DNA of 17,044 nt from Lachnospiraceae bacterium UBA7076 (GTDB taxonomy: Bacteria; Bacillota; Clostridia; Lachnospirales; Lachnospiraceae): the NCBI GenBank assembly GCA_002493625.1, contig DKZK01000017.1:36180-53223 (forward strand). Reading direction: 5' to 3'. Below the pieces are notes generated by a model, which saw nothing but the letters and a program-made list of their open reading frames with translations, did not search any database and was not told the DNA's origin. Made by a program: the position numbers and the translations under genes. Position 1 is the stretch's first letter; each line of letters begins with the position of its first letter. Of the stretch, positions 1 to 6,840 are shown in pieces.

Positions 1-45
1 AAAATCCATAGCTACTAAGAAAACCAATCCTTATTGCGACAGCCC
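1..45. mobile_element. Truncated end of a short inverted-repeat (MITE-like) element
   Basis: Positions 29-45 are identical to the right terminal inverted repeat of the complete element at 16904-17042. Reverse-complemented, the inner 28 bases (1-28) match the subterminal part of that element's left arm at 22 of 28 positions without gaps. This is therefore one end of a diverged copy whose remainder lies outside the window. It stops 6 bases before the metF stop codon. No coding sequence is visible in it. The family is not identified. Confidence 0.75.
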
Positions 46-51
46 CATCTT

Positions 52-903
52 TTATATCACGGCTTCATGTATAGCCATTGTCACATCTGCCTTGTTCATA
101 GTGTAAAGATGTACTCCGTCCACGCCGTTTTTCTTCAGGTCATTTATCTGCGACACAGCATATTCTATGCCTGCCTTTTTCATATCGTCGGCATCATCTC
201 CGTATTTTGCAATTATCTGGCTAAGCTCATTTGGCACGGACGAGCCGGAAAGCTTAACGCTTGTTCCAAGCTGCTTTGCCGCTGTGACAGGCATAATTCC
301 CGCAAGCACGGGAACCTCTATCCCTGCTTTTTTTATGTCCTCCAAAAATTTATAAAACACCTTATTGTCAAAAAACATCTGGGTTATAAGGCAGTCGGCG
401 CCTGTGTCAACCTTAGCCTTTAAATACCTTATATCCTCCTCCCTGTTTAATGATTCAGGGTGTATCTCAGGATAGCAGGCAGCAGCAACAAAAAAGTCGC
501 CCCTGCTTCTTATCTCAGGTATAAGATTCATTGCATATTTATATTTTCTGTTTTCAAACTCCTCATCAGACATGAGCTTAGGCTTGTCCCCGCGAAGTGC
601 CAGCACATTGTCTATGCCCTTTTTCTTTAATTCAAAAAGCAGTGACGTCAGCAGATTTTCATCCATACCAACAGCCGTCATGTGCGCGATTGCCTCCACC
701 TCACATATATTTTGTATGTATGCTGCAATCGTAGCAGTTTTCTTGCTGTTGCTTCCTCCTGCTCCATAGGTTACGCTTATAAAATCAGGCTTAATCAGCT
801 TAAGCTCATCAAGCGTCCTGTATATTTCGTATATATCGTCATTCCTTTTCGGAGGAAAAACCTCACAGGAAAATCCCATTTTATTTTTTTCTATTTTAAG
901 CAT
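52..903 (-). CDS. metF: Methylenetetrahydrofolate reductase (MetF family)
   Basis: This protein reduces 5,10-methylenetetrahydrofolate to 5-methyltetrahydrofolate with FAD, feeding methyl groups to methionine synthesis or, in anaerobes, to acetyl-CoA pathway chemistry. The 283-residue product has the family's short bacterial length. It carries the N-terminal SCEVFPPK motif (residues 12-19) with the glutamate that acts in catalysis, then TYGAGGS and ALRGDKPK motifs of the TIM barrel. I chose the ATG at 903 because GGAGG lies six bases upstream; an in-frame ATG at 936 has no comparable site and would lengthen the overlap with the upstream gene. The start overlaps the thioesterase stop by 8 bases (ATGCTTAA), suggesting translational coupling. 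It is the last gene of a four-gene minus-strand run. No methionine synthase or other C1 gene is nearby, so the metabolic branch cannot be told from context. Confidence 0.94.
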   Translation of the reverse strand: MLKIEKNKMGFSCEVFPPKRNDDIYEIYRTLDELKLIKPDFISVTYGAGGSNSKKTATIAAYIQNICEVEAIAHMTAVGMDENLLTSLLFELKKKGIDNVLALRGDKPKLMSDEEFENRKYKYAMNLIPEIRSRGDFFVAAACYPEIHPESLNREEDIRYLKAKVDTGADCLITQMFFDNKVFYKFLEDIKKAGIEVPVLAGIMPVTAAKQLGTSVKLSGSSVPNELSQIIAKYGDDADDMKKAGIEYAVSQINDLKKNGVDGVHLYTMNKADVTMAIHEAVI

Positions 904-1318
904 TGTGTCCTCCCATCGTTGCAAGAAGCTTTTCATAAAGCTCCGGCTCTTTCTTTTTTAAGCTTACAATATTAAAGCTTTTATCCACAAAACAGTGTGA
1001 CGTTTCAGCCACATGCTTTACATGGGTCATTGTTTCATCATAAATAACATATGAGATGTAAAATCTCGCTGCCGTTACCTGCTCAACCTTTGGGACTACA
1101 ATCAGGGTTTCACCAAACCGGGCAGGTTCTTTAAAGGAGCATTTCAAATCAAGCACCGGTATCATATAACCCATTTCCTCTATCATATCAAAGGGCATAT
1201 CGTAAAATTTGAGCATTTCAATGCGGCTCTCCTCCAGATACCGCGCATAATTTGAATGATGAACAACTCCCATCTTGTCTGTCTCATAATAGTTTACGGG
1301 TCTTTTATAACTAAACAT
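896..1318 (-). CDS. Acyl-CoA thioesterase, YbgC/FadM-like hot-dog fold
   Basis: A 140-residue single-domain 4HBT hot-dog protein, expected to hydrolyse acyl-CoA thioesters in the cytoplasm; the acyl chain preferred cannot be read from sequence. The diagnostic N-terminal motif YYETDKMGVVHHSNY (residues 10-24) holds the aspartate (D14) and histidine that form the active site in YbgC-type enzymes. The following segment YLEESRIEML matches the central hot-dog helix. I prefer the ATG at 1318 to the GTG at 1330, because AGGTGG sits eight bases before the ATG while the GTG has only a poor site. It overlaps metF by 8 bases. The upstream coiled-coil gene ends 102 bases away as annotated, but only 12 bases away if that gene's in-frame continuation to the TAG at 1331 is counted. 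Confidence 0.88.
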   Translation of the reverse strand: MFSYKRPVNYYETDKMGVVHHSNYARYLEESRIEMLKFYDMPFDMIEEMGYMIPVLDLKCSFKEPARFGETLIVVPKVEQVTAARFYISYVIYDETMTHVKHVAETSHCFVDKSFNIVSLKKKEPELYEKLLATMGGHNA

Positions 1319-1330
1319 CCTAAATTCCAC

Positions 1331-1420
1331 CTATTCCACTGCGTTTCTGCATTTTTTCTCATATACTTTTTCTTCATTTACTTTTTTCTCATTTACACCA
1401 CTATTCTTGATTTCTGACTT
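1331..1420 (-). pseudogene. In-frame continuation of the coiled-coil gene past its TGA stop
   Basis: Directly after the TGA at 1421-1423 the same frame stays open for 29 codons and closes at TAG (1331-1333). It contains three perfectly consecutive 15-base units at 1352-1396 that read as VNEKK, VNEEK and VYEKK, the same length of repeat as the block inside the gene. The TAG sits 12 bases before the thioesterase ATG and just before its ribosome binding site, which is normal operon spacing. I infer that the TGA is a recent nonsense change, a read-through site or a sequence error. It is also possible that this is only spacer. Confidence 0.55.
1352..1396. repeat. Three tandem 15-bp units
   Basis: On the plus strand the units are 1352-1366 (ttttttctcatatac), 1367-1381 (tttttcttcatttac) and 1382-1396 (ttttttctcatttac). 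They are exactly adjacent, differ at one to three positions, and are in phase with the frame of the upstream coiled-coil gene on the minus strand. Confidence 0.85.
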
Positions 1421-2449
1421 TCATTCATGTTCCGGCGGTATTCGCTGTGTTTTCGTTTCCCCGAATGTGCTTTTGCTTTCGGTTGTTCTTGCCTTTCTTA
1501 CATCCTCTATCGGTATGCGCTGTGTTTTTACACTTTCAAAAGCCGAATCCTCCTCAGGAATATATTTTCTATTCCGGCTTTCTTTGACAACATTTTCTTT
1601 CACAATGTTTCTCGGAACAACATCCCTTTGGACAGTACTTTCCTTCACAGTGTTTCTCTGAATAACGTCTCCCTTGGCAACATTCTCTTTCACAACGCTT
1701 CCCTTGGCAATGTTTCTCTTAACAGTATCTTCCTTGACGGTATCATTCTTTTCAGGCAAAGTTTTTTTCTCATCATGAGCCTTTTCCTCGTTATGAGCTT
1801 CTTTCTCTTTACGCCCATCCTCATATTCCATTTCCTTCATTCTCTTACGCTCACTATAAAGCTCATTTGACAAAAGCTGCGCAAGCTCCAGTATCTGCTC
1901 GTATCTGTCCTCACGGCTCAGCTCCTTCAGATTCGTCATAAGCTCCGCCTTATTATTGGCAATAATATTTGCCTTCTGCTCTAAGTCGCTTAACATTCTT
2001 CCATATTGTCTGTTCACGTAATCATACGCCTGAGACAGCAGGTCATTTACCTCCGTAAGCATCTCATCCGTGTATATAAGTGATGCGGCATATATATCGG
2101 TTGCAGTCCTAAGCGCCATCTTATCTTCATTGTCAAGCTTGTCCGCCCGGAAGCCTCCTCCAATTGTGGACACACGCTTTGTCACCCTTATTCTGCTTGC
2201 GGTCTGCTCCGCCTCATAAATAATCTCCTCCGCTTCCTTTTTTGCATCGGTAATTATTTTACCCTTTCTGTCATTTACGTCGCGGTAAACCTTAAGCTCA
2301 CCCTCCACAACGCTTTCAAGCTCACGCAGCATAAGCAGCATTTCATCCTTGTTTACCATGACCTTTCCGGTGGAAAGAGGCACGTTCTGACCGTTTTCTA
2401 TATTATTTATCAGTCTGTTAATTATCTGACTTGTTCTTCCGTTTATCAT
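1421..2449 (-). CDS. Coiled-coil protein with C-terminal pentapeptide repeats (unknown function)
   Basis: I do not recognise a named family. The 342-residue product is soluble and strongly charged. Residues about 55-90 (KKEAEEIIYEAEQTASR region) resemble coiled coils seen in DivIVA-like proteins and in ATP synthase b subunits, and a second helical, charged region spans about 120-215. Residues 237-291 are eleven tandem degenerate pentapeptides of the type V-V-K-E-N (TVKED, IAKGS, VIQRN and so on). KTQRIP occurs twice near the C-terminus (about 308 and 333). The ATG at 2449 has GGTGAT four bases upstream, better than the GTG at 2458. The gene lies 23 bases after the nitroreductase. The reading frame continues beyond the TGA at 1421 for 29 more codons with the same repeat style, so this may be a truncated form. 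A cell-division or envelope scaffold role is only a guess. Confidence 0.72.
   Translation of the reverse strand: MINGRTSQIINRLINNIENGQNVPLSTGKVMVNKDEMLLMLRELESVVEGELKVYRDVNDRKGKIITDAKKEAEEIIYEAEQTASRIRVTKRVSTIGGGFRADKLDNEDKMALRTATDIYAASLIYTDEMLTEVNDLLSQAYDYVNRQYGRMLSDLEQKANIIANNKAELMTNLKELSREDRYEQILELAQLLSNELYSERKRMKEMEYEDGRKEKEAHNEEKAHDEKKTLPEKNDTVKEDTVKRNIAKGSVVKENVAKGDVIQRNTVKESTVQRDVVPRNIVKENVVKESRNRKYIPEEDSAFESVKTQRIPIEDVRKARTTESKSTFGETKTQRIPPEHE
1577..1741. repeat. Eleven degenerate 15-bp tandem units coding pentapeptides
   Basis: This 165-bp block inside the coiled-coil gene encodes eleven consecutive five-residue units. Position 2 is valine, isoleucine or alanine; position 3 is usually lysine or glutamine; position 4 is mostly glutamate, arginine or glycine; position 5 is Asn, Asp or Ser. 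The period is exact, with no insertions, while the bases are diverged. Expansion of a 15-bp unit by slippage or recombination is the likely origin. Confidence 0.8.
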
Positions 2450-2472
2450 ATTTATCACCCATCAAAGAATAT

Positions 2473-3015
2473 TTACATGTATTTGACTAACTCGCCCGTT
2501 TCCTTTCTCGGTACAGGGTCCGGTATAAACTTAGGTCTTCCGATGGAAATAAGGGCTGCCACCGTCTGTCCCTCAGGAAGCGACACTGCCTCGGCAACTT
2601 TTTTATCGTCAAATATACCCATGATACATGTGCCATATCCCTTCTCATGGGCAGCAAGACAAAATGTCTGCGCCGCAATTCCTGCGTCAAACATTTCCCA
2701 GCCTGCGCCCTTTGAGGTTGTAAAGCTTCCGTCCCTCTCATATCCGCATCTTCCGTTTATCTGGGCAAGCACTACAAGCGTATTGCATGAGGCAAGCGTT
2801 TTTCCGTTTCCCTCATGGGAAAGAATACTCTCATCCTTAATTTTATCTATAACCGCCCTGTCAGAAACAACCACATACCTTAATGTCTGCGTATTTTTCC
2901 ATGTAGGCGCCATTTTTGCCGTGTCAATGATTTCATCCATTGTTTCCTTTGAAATAACCTCATCCGTGTATCTTCTTACACTTCTTCTCGTTTTAATACA
3001 TTCCAATGCGTCCAT
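2473..3015 (-). CDS. Nitroreductase family protein (FMN-dependent oxidoreductase)
   Basis: A 180-residue member of the nitroreductase superfamily, which uses FMN and NAD(P)H to reduce nitro groups, quinones or related substrates; the physiological substrate is not evident. The N-terminal CIKTRRSVRRYTDE (residues 6-19) is the classic phosphate-gripping start of this fold. Residues about 108-135 (the GWEMFDAGIAAQTFCLAAHEKG region) form the central helix, followed by a glycine-rich GTCIMGIF segment. The length fits the compact subgroup without a ferredoxin domain. AAGGAG lies eight bases before the ATG at 3015; an ATG at 3021 is in frame but only two bases from that site. It heads the minus-strand run towards metF and diverges from rnpB. 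Confidence 0.9.
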   Translation of the reverse strand: MDALECIKTRRSVRRYTDEVISKETMDEIIDTAKMAPTWKNTQTLRYVVVSDRAVIDKIKDESILSHEGNGKTLASCNTLVVLAQINGRCGYERDGSFTTSKGAGWEMFDAGIAAQTFCLAAHEKGYGTCIMGIFDDKKVAEAVSLPEGQTVAALISIGRPKFIPDPVPRKETGELVKYM

Positions 3016-3112
3016 AATCATATCTCCTTTTCGTTTAATTATTTTGTCAGGCGATTTTGAAGCTGTTTTTTTAATAAGAAGCTTCTCAATTGCCTATAAT
3101 TTTTTTATAGTC

Positions 3113-3141
3113 TTGAAACAAATTTACAAATATGTTAATCT
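3113..3141 (+). promoter_or_regulatory. Probable sigma-A promoter of rnpB
   Basis: TTGAAA at 3113-3118 and TAATCT at 3136-3141 are separated by exactly 17 bases. Usual spacing would place the first base of RNA near 3147-3149, a few bases inside the 5' arm of the P1 helix that I infer from base pairing, so either the RNA starts slightly earlier than typical or the outer P1 pairs are not used. The 3016-3112 part of the intergenic region must also drive the nitroreductase gene on the other strand, but I see no convincing promoter for it there. Confidence 0.6.
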
Positions 3142-3568
3142 AAGTCCGATGCAAGCCGGATGAGTGGTTGCGGCTGCCATCTGGCAGGTGAGGAAAGTCC
3201 GGGCTTCATAGGGCAGGATGCCGGATAACGTCCGGTGGAGGTAACTCCCAGGCTAGTGCAACAGAAATATACCGCTAATTATTATAAGGCAATACCAGAC
3301 AAAGCTCCGCGGGTCCATCATATGGAATCCCCCCTGCTTCGCCGGGTCCCTCCTTATGATATTAGTAAGGGTGGAAAGGCGAGGTAAGAGCTCACCGCTG
3401 TGCTGGTAACAGTGCAGGCTCTGTAAACCCCATCCGAAGCAAGACCAAACATAAGACAATGCAGTTGCCCGCTGGGTCTTTAGGTAGGTCGCTTGAGCAT
3501 TATGGCAACATAATGCCTAGATAGATAATCACTCTCGACATAACCCGGCTTACAGTCCGACTTGCACC
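3142..3568 (+). ncRNA. rnpB: RNase P RNA, bacterial type A
   Basis: This is the catalytic RNA that removes the 5' leader of pre-tRNAs together with the RnpA protein. Conserved landmarks are in the right order: GAGGAAAGTCC (3190-3200) of the P4 5' strand, ACAGAAATATACCG (3261-3274), the GGTAAGAGCTCACC hairpin (3383-3396), TGTAAACCCCATCCG followed by AAGCAAGACCAAA, GATAGATAATCAC, and CCCGGCTTA near the 3' end. P2 is formed by AAGCCGG (3153-3159) and CCGGCTT (3545-3551). P1 is probably AAGTC with GACTT (3559-3563). Layout and the CCCGGCTTA ending follow the E. coli-like type A rather than the Bacillus type B. Both ends are approximate by several bases. No convincing terminator with a T-run follows; the convergent kinase gene ends 38 bases downstream. 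Confidence 0.95.
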
Positions 3569-3605
3569 AGACAAAATATGCACATATTCCCGCTCTCATT
3601 TTATG

Positions 3606-5267
3606 CTATAAATCAAAGCAGCCTCCCCCTACAAACTCCCTTAATATGGAATTGTCGGGTACATTCGTAACATCAAGCCCCAAAAAGTAATCCAGAAACT
3701 TGAGAAGCCTTTTTGCCTCGTAATATTCAGGGCAGTCTCTCGGAACGGCAAACAAAAGCGGCTCGGCAAACTGTTTAATAACGCTTAACTCATATATAAG
3801 CGCGGAATTAAACATAACGTCCGCCTGCTCCTGAAACGGAAAAATATATTTTTCCTCGCCCCGTCTTACGGAAGGCCACATACCGATTGTAGCCCTTGCA
3901 TCATTTCCTCTTGTTCTTGCATCTCTCACAATACGCCTTATAAGCCTTCCGTCCGTTGTAGGAATCCTGTTATGCTCATCAATGTTAAGCTGTGTAAGCG
4001 CGCTTATATAAACCTTGAATTTGCTTTCATCCGGAAGCTTGCTTGTCATAAGGGGATTCAACGCATGTATTCCCTCTGCAACAAGGACATCACCGTCATT
4101 GAGCTTAAGCGTTTTTCCCTTATATTCCTTTTTTCCTATGGTAAAGTTAAAGGTAGGTACCTGTATTTCCTCCCCGTCAAGAAGCTTCATCATATCGGAA
4201 TTGAACAGATTCAGGTCCATAGCCTCAATGCACTCAAAGTCATAATTTCCATTTTCATCCTTCGGAGTAAGCTCTCTCTCAAGAAAATAATTATCAAGGG
4301 CAAGAGGATACGGTCTTAAGCCATGTGCCCGAAGCTGCACGCTTAATCTGTGTGAAAACGTAGTCTTTCCCGATGAGCTTGGACCCGCAATAAGGACAAT
4401 CTTCTTGTTCCCCTGCAAAATCATGTCGGCAATCTGGGCAATCTGTTTTTCCATAAGAGCCTCCTGCACAAGCATAAGCTCTCTTACATCTCCTCTTGTT
4501 ATGGTCTCATTCAAATCGCCGACATTGTCCACATCAAGCATCTTGCTCCACATATCCGATGTTTTAAGCACATTGAAAAGCTTTTCCTGAGGCTTAAACG
4601 CAGGAATCATATCCGGCTGCTCCTTGGACGGACACATAAGCAAAAAGCCCTCGTCATATGGAAGTAAATCAAAATATTTCAGATAGCCGGTGGACGGAAC
4701 CATATAACCGTAAAAATAATCCTCATAGCCGCCCATGCTGTATATATTAACCTTTGAAACACGTCTGAAGGAAAACAGCTTTTCCTTGTCAGCCATACCC
4801 TGCTTTTTGAAGCGCTTTATAGCCTCATCGGTTGTTACGCTCTCTTTTACAAAATCAATATTTTGTTCAACAAGCTCAAGCATATGCTCCTTAACTCTGC
4901 AAAGCAGCTTATTATCAACAGCTACCTCATCTCCGATAAATTTACAGTAAAGCCCCTTTCCCATGGTGTACATTATATTAATTCTTGATTTTGTAAAACC
5001 TCCCAAAATATCTGAAAAAGCCTTAAGCATAAGAAACTTCAGGCTTCGTCTGTAAGTGTCGTATCCGATAACGCTTTTTGTTGTAACAAATTCAAGCTCA
5101 CAGCTCTTATCTAAAATATTTCTGAGCTCACAGAGCTTTTTATCCCGAAATGCCAATATGATTTTAAGATATTCCTCCGGCATGTGCTGCTTTATAAAAT
5201 CCTCAATTGTTGAACATCTGTCAATGCTGTATGTATTTCCTTCAACGGTAACATCAATTTTTTCCAT
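3606..5267 (-). CDS. Nucleoside kinase: TGS/ThrRS-like N-terminus fused to uridine kinase-like domain
   Basis: The 553-residue protein joins two modules. Residues 1-60 look like a TGS domain and about 65-190 like the second additional domain of threonyl-tRNA synthetase, including the conserved GYDTYRRSLKFLMLKA segment. Residues about 285-500 are a P-loop kinase of the uridine kinase/phosphoribulokinase type: Walker A GPSSSGKTT (295-303), then ALDNYFLERE, and VLVAEGIHAL. It probably phosphorylates a nucleoside such as uridine using ATP; the substrate is not proven by sequence. This fusion is common in Clostridia and the length is usual. AGGGGG lies seven bases before the ATG. It is the last gene of the dgt-led cluster, 46 bases after the nif3-like gene, and ends 38 bases from rnpB in convergent orientation. 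Confidence 0.88.
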   Translation of the reverse strand: MEKIDVTVEGNTYSIDRCSTIEDFIKQHMPEEYLKIILAFRDKKLCELRNILDKSCELEFVTTKSVIGYDTYRRSLKFLMLKAFSDILGGFTKSRINIMYTMGKGLYCKFIGDEVAVDNKLLCRVKEHMLELVEQNIDFVKESVTTDEAIKRFKKQGMADKEKLFSFRRVSKVNIYSMGGYEDYFYGYMVPSTGYLKYFDLLPYDEGFLLMCPSKEQPDMIPAFKPQEKLFNVLKTSDMWSKMLDVDNVGDLNETITRGDVRELMLVQEALMEKQIAQIADMILQGNKKIVLIAGPSSSGKTTFSHRLSVQLRAHGLRPYPLALDNYFLERELTPKDENGNYDFECIEAMDLNLFNSDMMKLLDGEEIQVPTFNFTIGKKEYKGKTLKLNDGDVLVAEGIHALNPLMTSKLPDESKFKVYISALTQLNIDEHNRIPTTDGRLIRRIVRDARTRGNDARATIGMWPSVRRGEEKYIFPFQEQADVMFNSALIYELSVIKQFAEPLLFAVPRDCPEYYEAKRLLKFLDYFLGLDVTNVPDNSILREFVGGGCFDL

Positions 5268-5313
5268 AAAATCCCCCTTTTCCGAAACGTCAGCTCACGA
5301 GCCGGCATATATA

Positions 5314-6087
5314 CTAAACTACACGGAATGGCGCACCCACATCTGCAATCGAAAGCTCAACATCCGGACAGAAATCCTTCAGATAGTTATACATAAACGT
5401 CATAAAAAGCTTTTCAATACCATAATGTGACGCATCTATAATGGTAAGTCCCATTTCAAGGGCATCCAGACCCTCATGGTGTCCGATATCCCCCGTTATG
5501 AGACAATCAGCGCCCTTTTCTATAGCCGTTTTTATAACGCTTTTTCCCGAACCCGGGCATATGGCTATCTTTTCAACCTGCTTATCAGCTTTACCGTACA
5601 CCATTACCTTTTCAATATCAAAGGATTCCTTGACAACACATGCAAGCTCATCAAGGGGTACGGCATCCTTTAAAATTCCAATCTGTCCCAGTCCCTCGCC
5701 GTTATGTGTTTCCTGAAGAACCTCTGCATTTTTAAGTCTGAGCATGACCGCAGCCTCCTTCGCCATACCACCCTTCGTATCAAAATTAGTATGCATTGCA
5801 TAGCAGACGATGCCCGCCTCAACAAGGGCAAGTATCTTATTGCCGAGAACCGTATCATCATTTACCCTGTTCATTTTGGAAAAAATCATAGGATGATGAG
5901 TTATAAGCATATCAACGCCACCTTCCACGGCAGCCTGGCACACCTCATATGTAGCGTCCACCGCAAGCATTATTTTCTTAATATTTTTATTTTTACGGCC
6001 AACAAGAAGTCCCACATTATCCCATTCCTCAGCATATTCCGACGGTGACTGCGCCTCAAGTATTCTTATTATTTCCTTACAAAGCAT
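5314..6087 (-). CDS. Nif3-like (DUF34) dinuclear metal centre protein
   Basis: A 257-residue Nif3/DUF34 family protein with a probable two-metal site. Visible metal ligands are H64 and H65 in LITHHPM, D103 in HTNFD, and H221 and E225 in ASHYGIEKLF. The N-terminal EEWDNVGLLVG motif is also typical. The family has been linked to GTP cyclohydrolase-like or NAD/tRNA-related roles, but its job is unsettled. This protein is the short form: it lacks the roughly 100-residue central insert found in Bacillus subtilis YqfO (about 370 residues). GGAGG lies six bases before the ATG. It follows trmK by 27 bases, the same pairing as yqfN-yqfO in Bacillus. Confidence 0.92.
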   Translation of the reverse strand: MLCKEIIRILEAQSPSEYAEEWDNVGLLVGRKNKNIKKIMLAVDATYEVCQAAVEGGVDMLITHHPMIFSKMNRVNDDTVLGNKILALVEAGIVCYAMHTNFDTKGGMAKEAAVMLRLKNAEVLQETHNGEGLGQIGILKDAVPLDELACVVKESFDIEKVMVYGKADKQVEKIAICPGSGKSVIKTAIEKGADCLITGDIGHHEGLDALEMGLTIIDASHYGIEKLFMTFMYNYLKDFCPDVELSIADVGAPFRVV

Positions 6088-6114
6088 GTATTTCCTCCAA
6101 CAAAACCAAATTTG

Positions 6115-6825
6115 TTACAGCATTTCAAGTGCCTGATTTATAAATGCAATTTCCTGACCTATCACATCTAATCTATGAGACGATGCGGGCGTATATACGC
6201 CCATAAGTCTGTCCTTTATGTCAGAAAGCTTACGCTTTTCATCTGTAAGAAAATATTTCAGCACACTATTTTTCTCCTCCAGCAAAATCCGTCCATACAT
6301 GATTTCAAGTTTCGAGTATGGTGTTTTTCTTACACTGTCTGCCTCCATGACAGGAATCGCTTTCATTACATTATAAAATTTTTCTTCCTCTACAAGCATT
6401 TTTTCTTTGGTAATAATATAATTGTTCTTAAGTAAAAACTCACGTACCTTATGTATTTCAGACTGAGGCTGCAGGATAAGGTGTATCCCTTTATTAAGGT
6501 GCGCCCTTCCTTTGTCAAGAATTTTTGTTATAAGCTCACCGCCCATGCCGGCGATTATGGCACATGAAGCCTCCCCTAAGCAAAGCCCTTCCATGCCGTC
6601 AGACTGTCTAACCTCTATAACTCTCTCCAACCCGTATGCCCTGACATTTTTATCTGCTATTTTAAGCGGTCCGCTTTTAATATCCATAGCCACAACATTT
6701 TTAACGCCGTTCTTTGCAAGCCAAATTGCCACATGGGCATGGTCACATCCAATATCAGCCACACTCATTTCGTCCACGAGGTCCGCAACGGTCTGCATAC
6801 GCTTTGAAAGCTTTACATTTGACAT
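6115..6825 (-). CDS. trmK: tRNA (adenine22-N1)-methyltransferase TrmK
   Basis: A 236-residue SAM-dependent methyltransferase expected to make m1A22 in tRNA. The SAM-binding motif VADIGCDHAHVAIWL (about residues 22-36), the AMDIKSGPL segment and the IAGMGGELI motif (about 91-99) are characteristic of the TrmK/YqfN family, as is the C-terminal charged helical part. I chose the ATG at 6825, preceded by GGTGAT five bases upstream, over a TTG at 6831 that would sit inside that site. It begins 15 bases after the rpoD stop and is followed by the nif3-like gene, the usual Firmicutes order. Confidence 0.93.
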   Translation of the reverse strand: MSNVKLSKRMQTVADLVDEMSVADIGCDHAHVAIWLAKNGVKNVVAMDIKSGPLKIADKNVRAYGLERVIEVRQSDGMEGLCLGEASCAIIAGMGGELITKILDKGRAHLNKGIHLILQPQSEIHKVREFLLKNNYIITKEKMLVEEEKFYNVMKAIPVMEADSVRKTPYSKLEIMYGRILLEEKNSVLKYFLTDEKRKLSDIKDRLMGVYTPASSHRLDVIGQEIAFINQALEML

Positions 6826-6840
6826 AATCAATCACCAAAA

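Noticed and set aside
34..423. A 129-codon plus-strand open frame antisense to metF, and many similar frames opposite other genes
   Set aside because: They are shadows of well-supported minus-strand genes, with no recognisable domains or ribosome sites.
1421..1423. TGA of the coiled-coil gene as a selenocysteine codon
   Set aside because: No selenoprotein context or obvious SECIS-like hairpin was seen right after it; mutation or ordinary termination is simpler.
1352..1741. Tandem 15-bp repeats as a possible CRISPR array
   Set aside because: The units are adjacent, with no spacers, and are in phase with a protein frame; no cas genes are present.
3253..3459. A 68-codon open frame on the minus strand within rnpB
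   Set aside because: It lies wholly inside the conserved RNase P RNA on the opposite strand and has no ribosome site; a chance frame.
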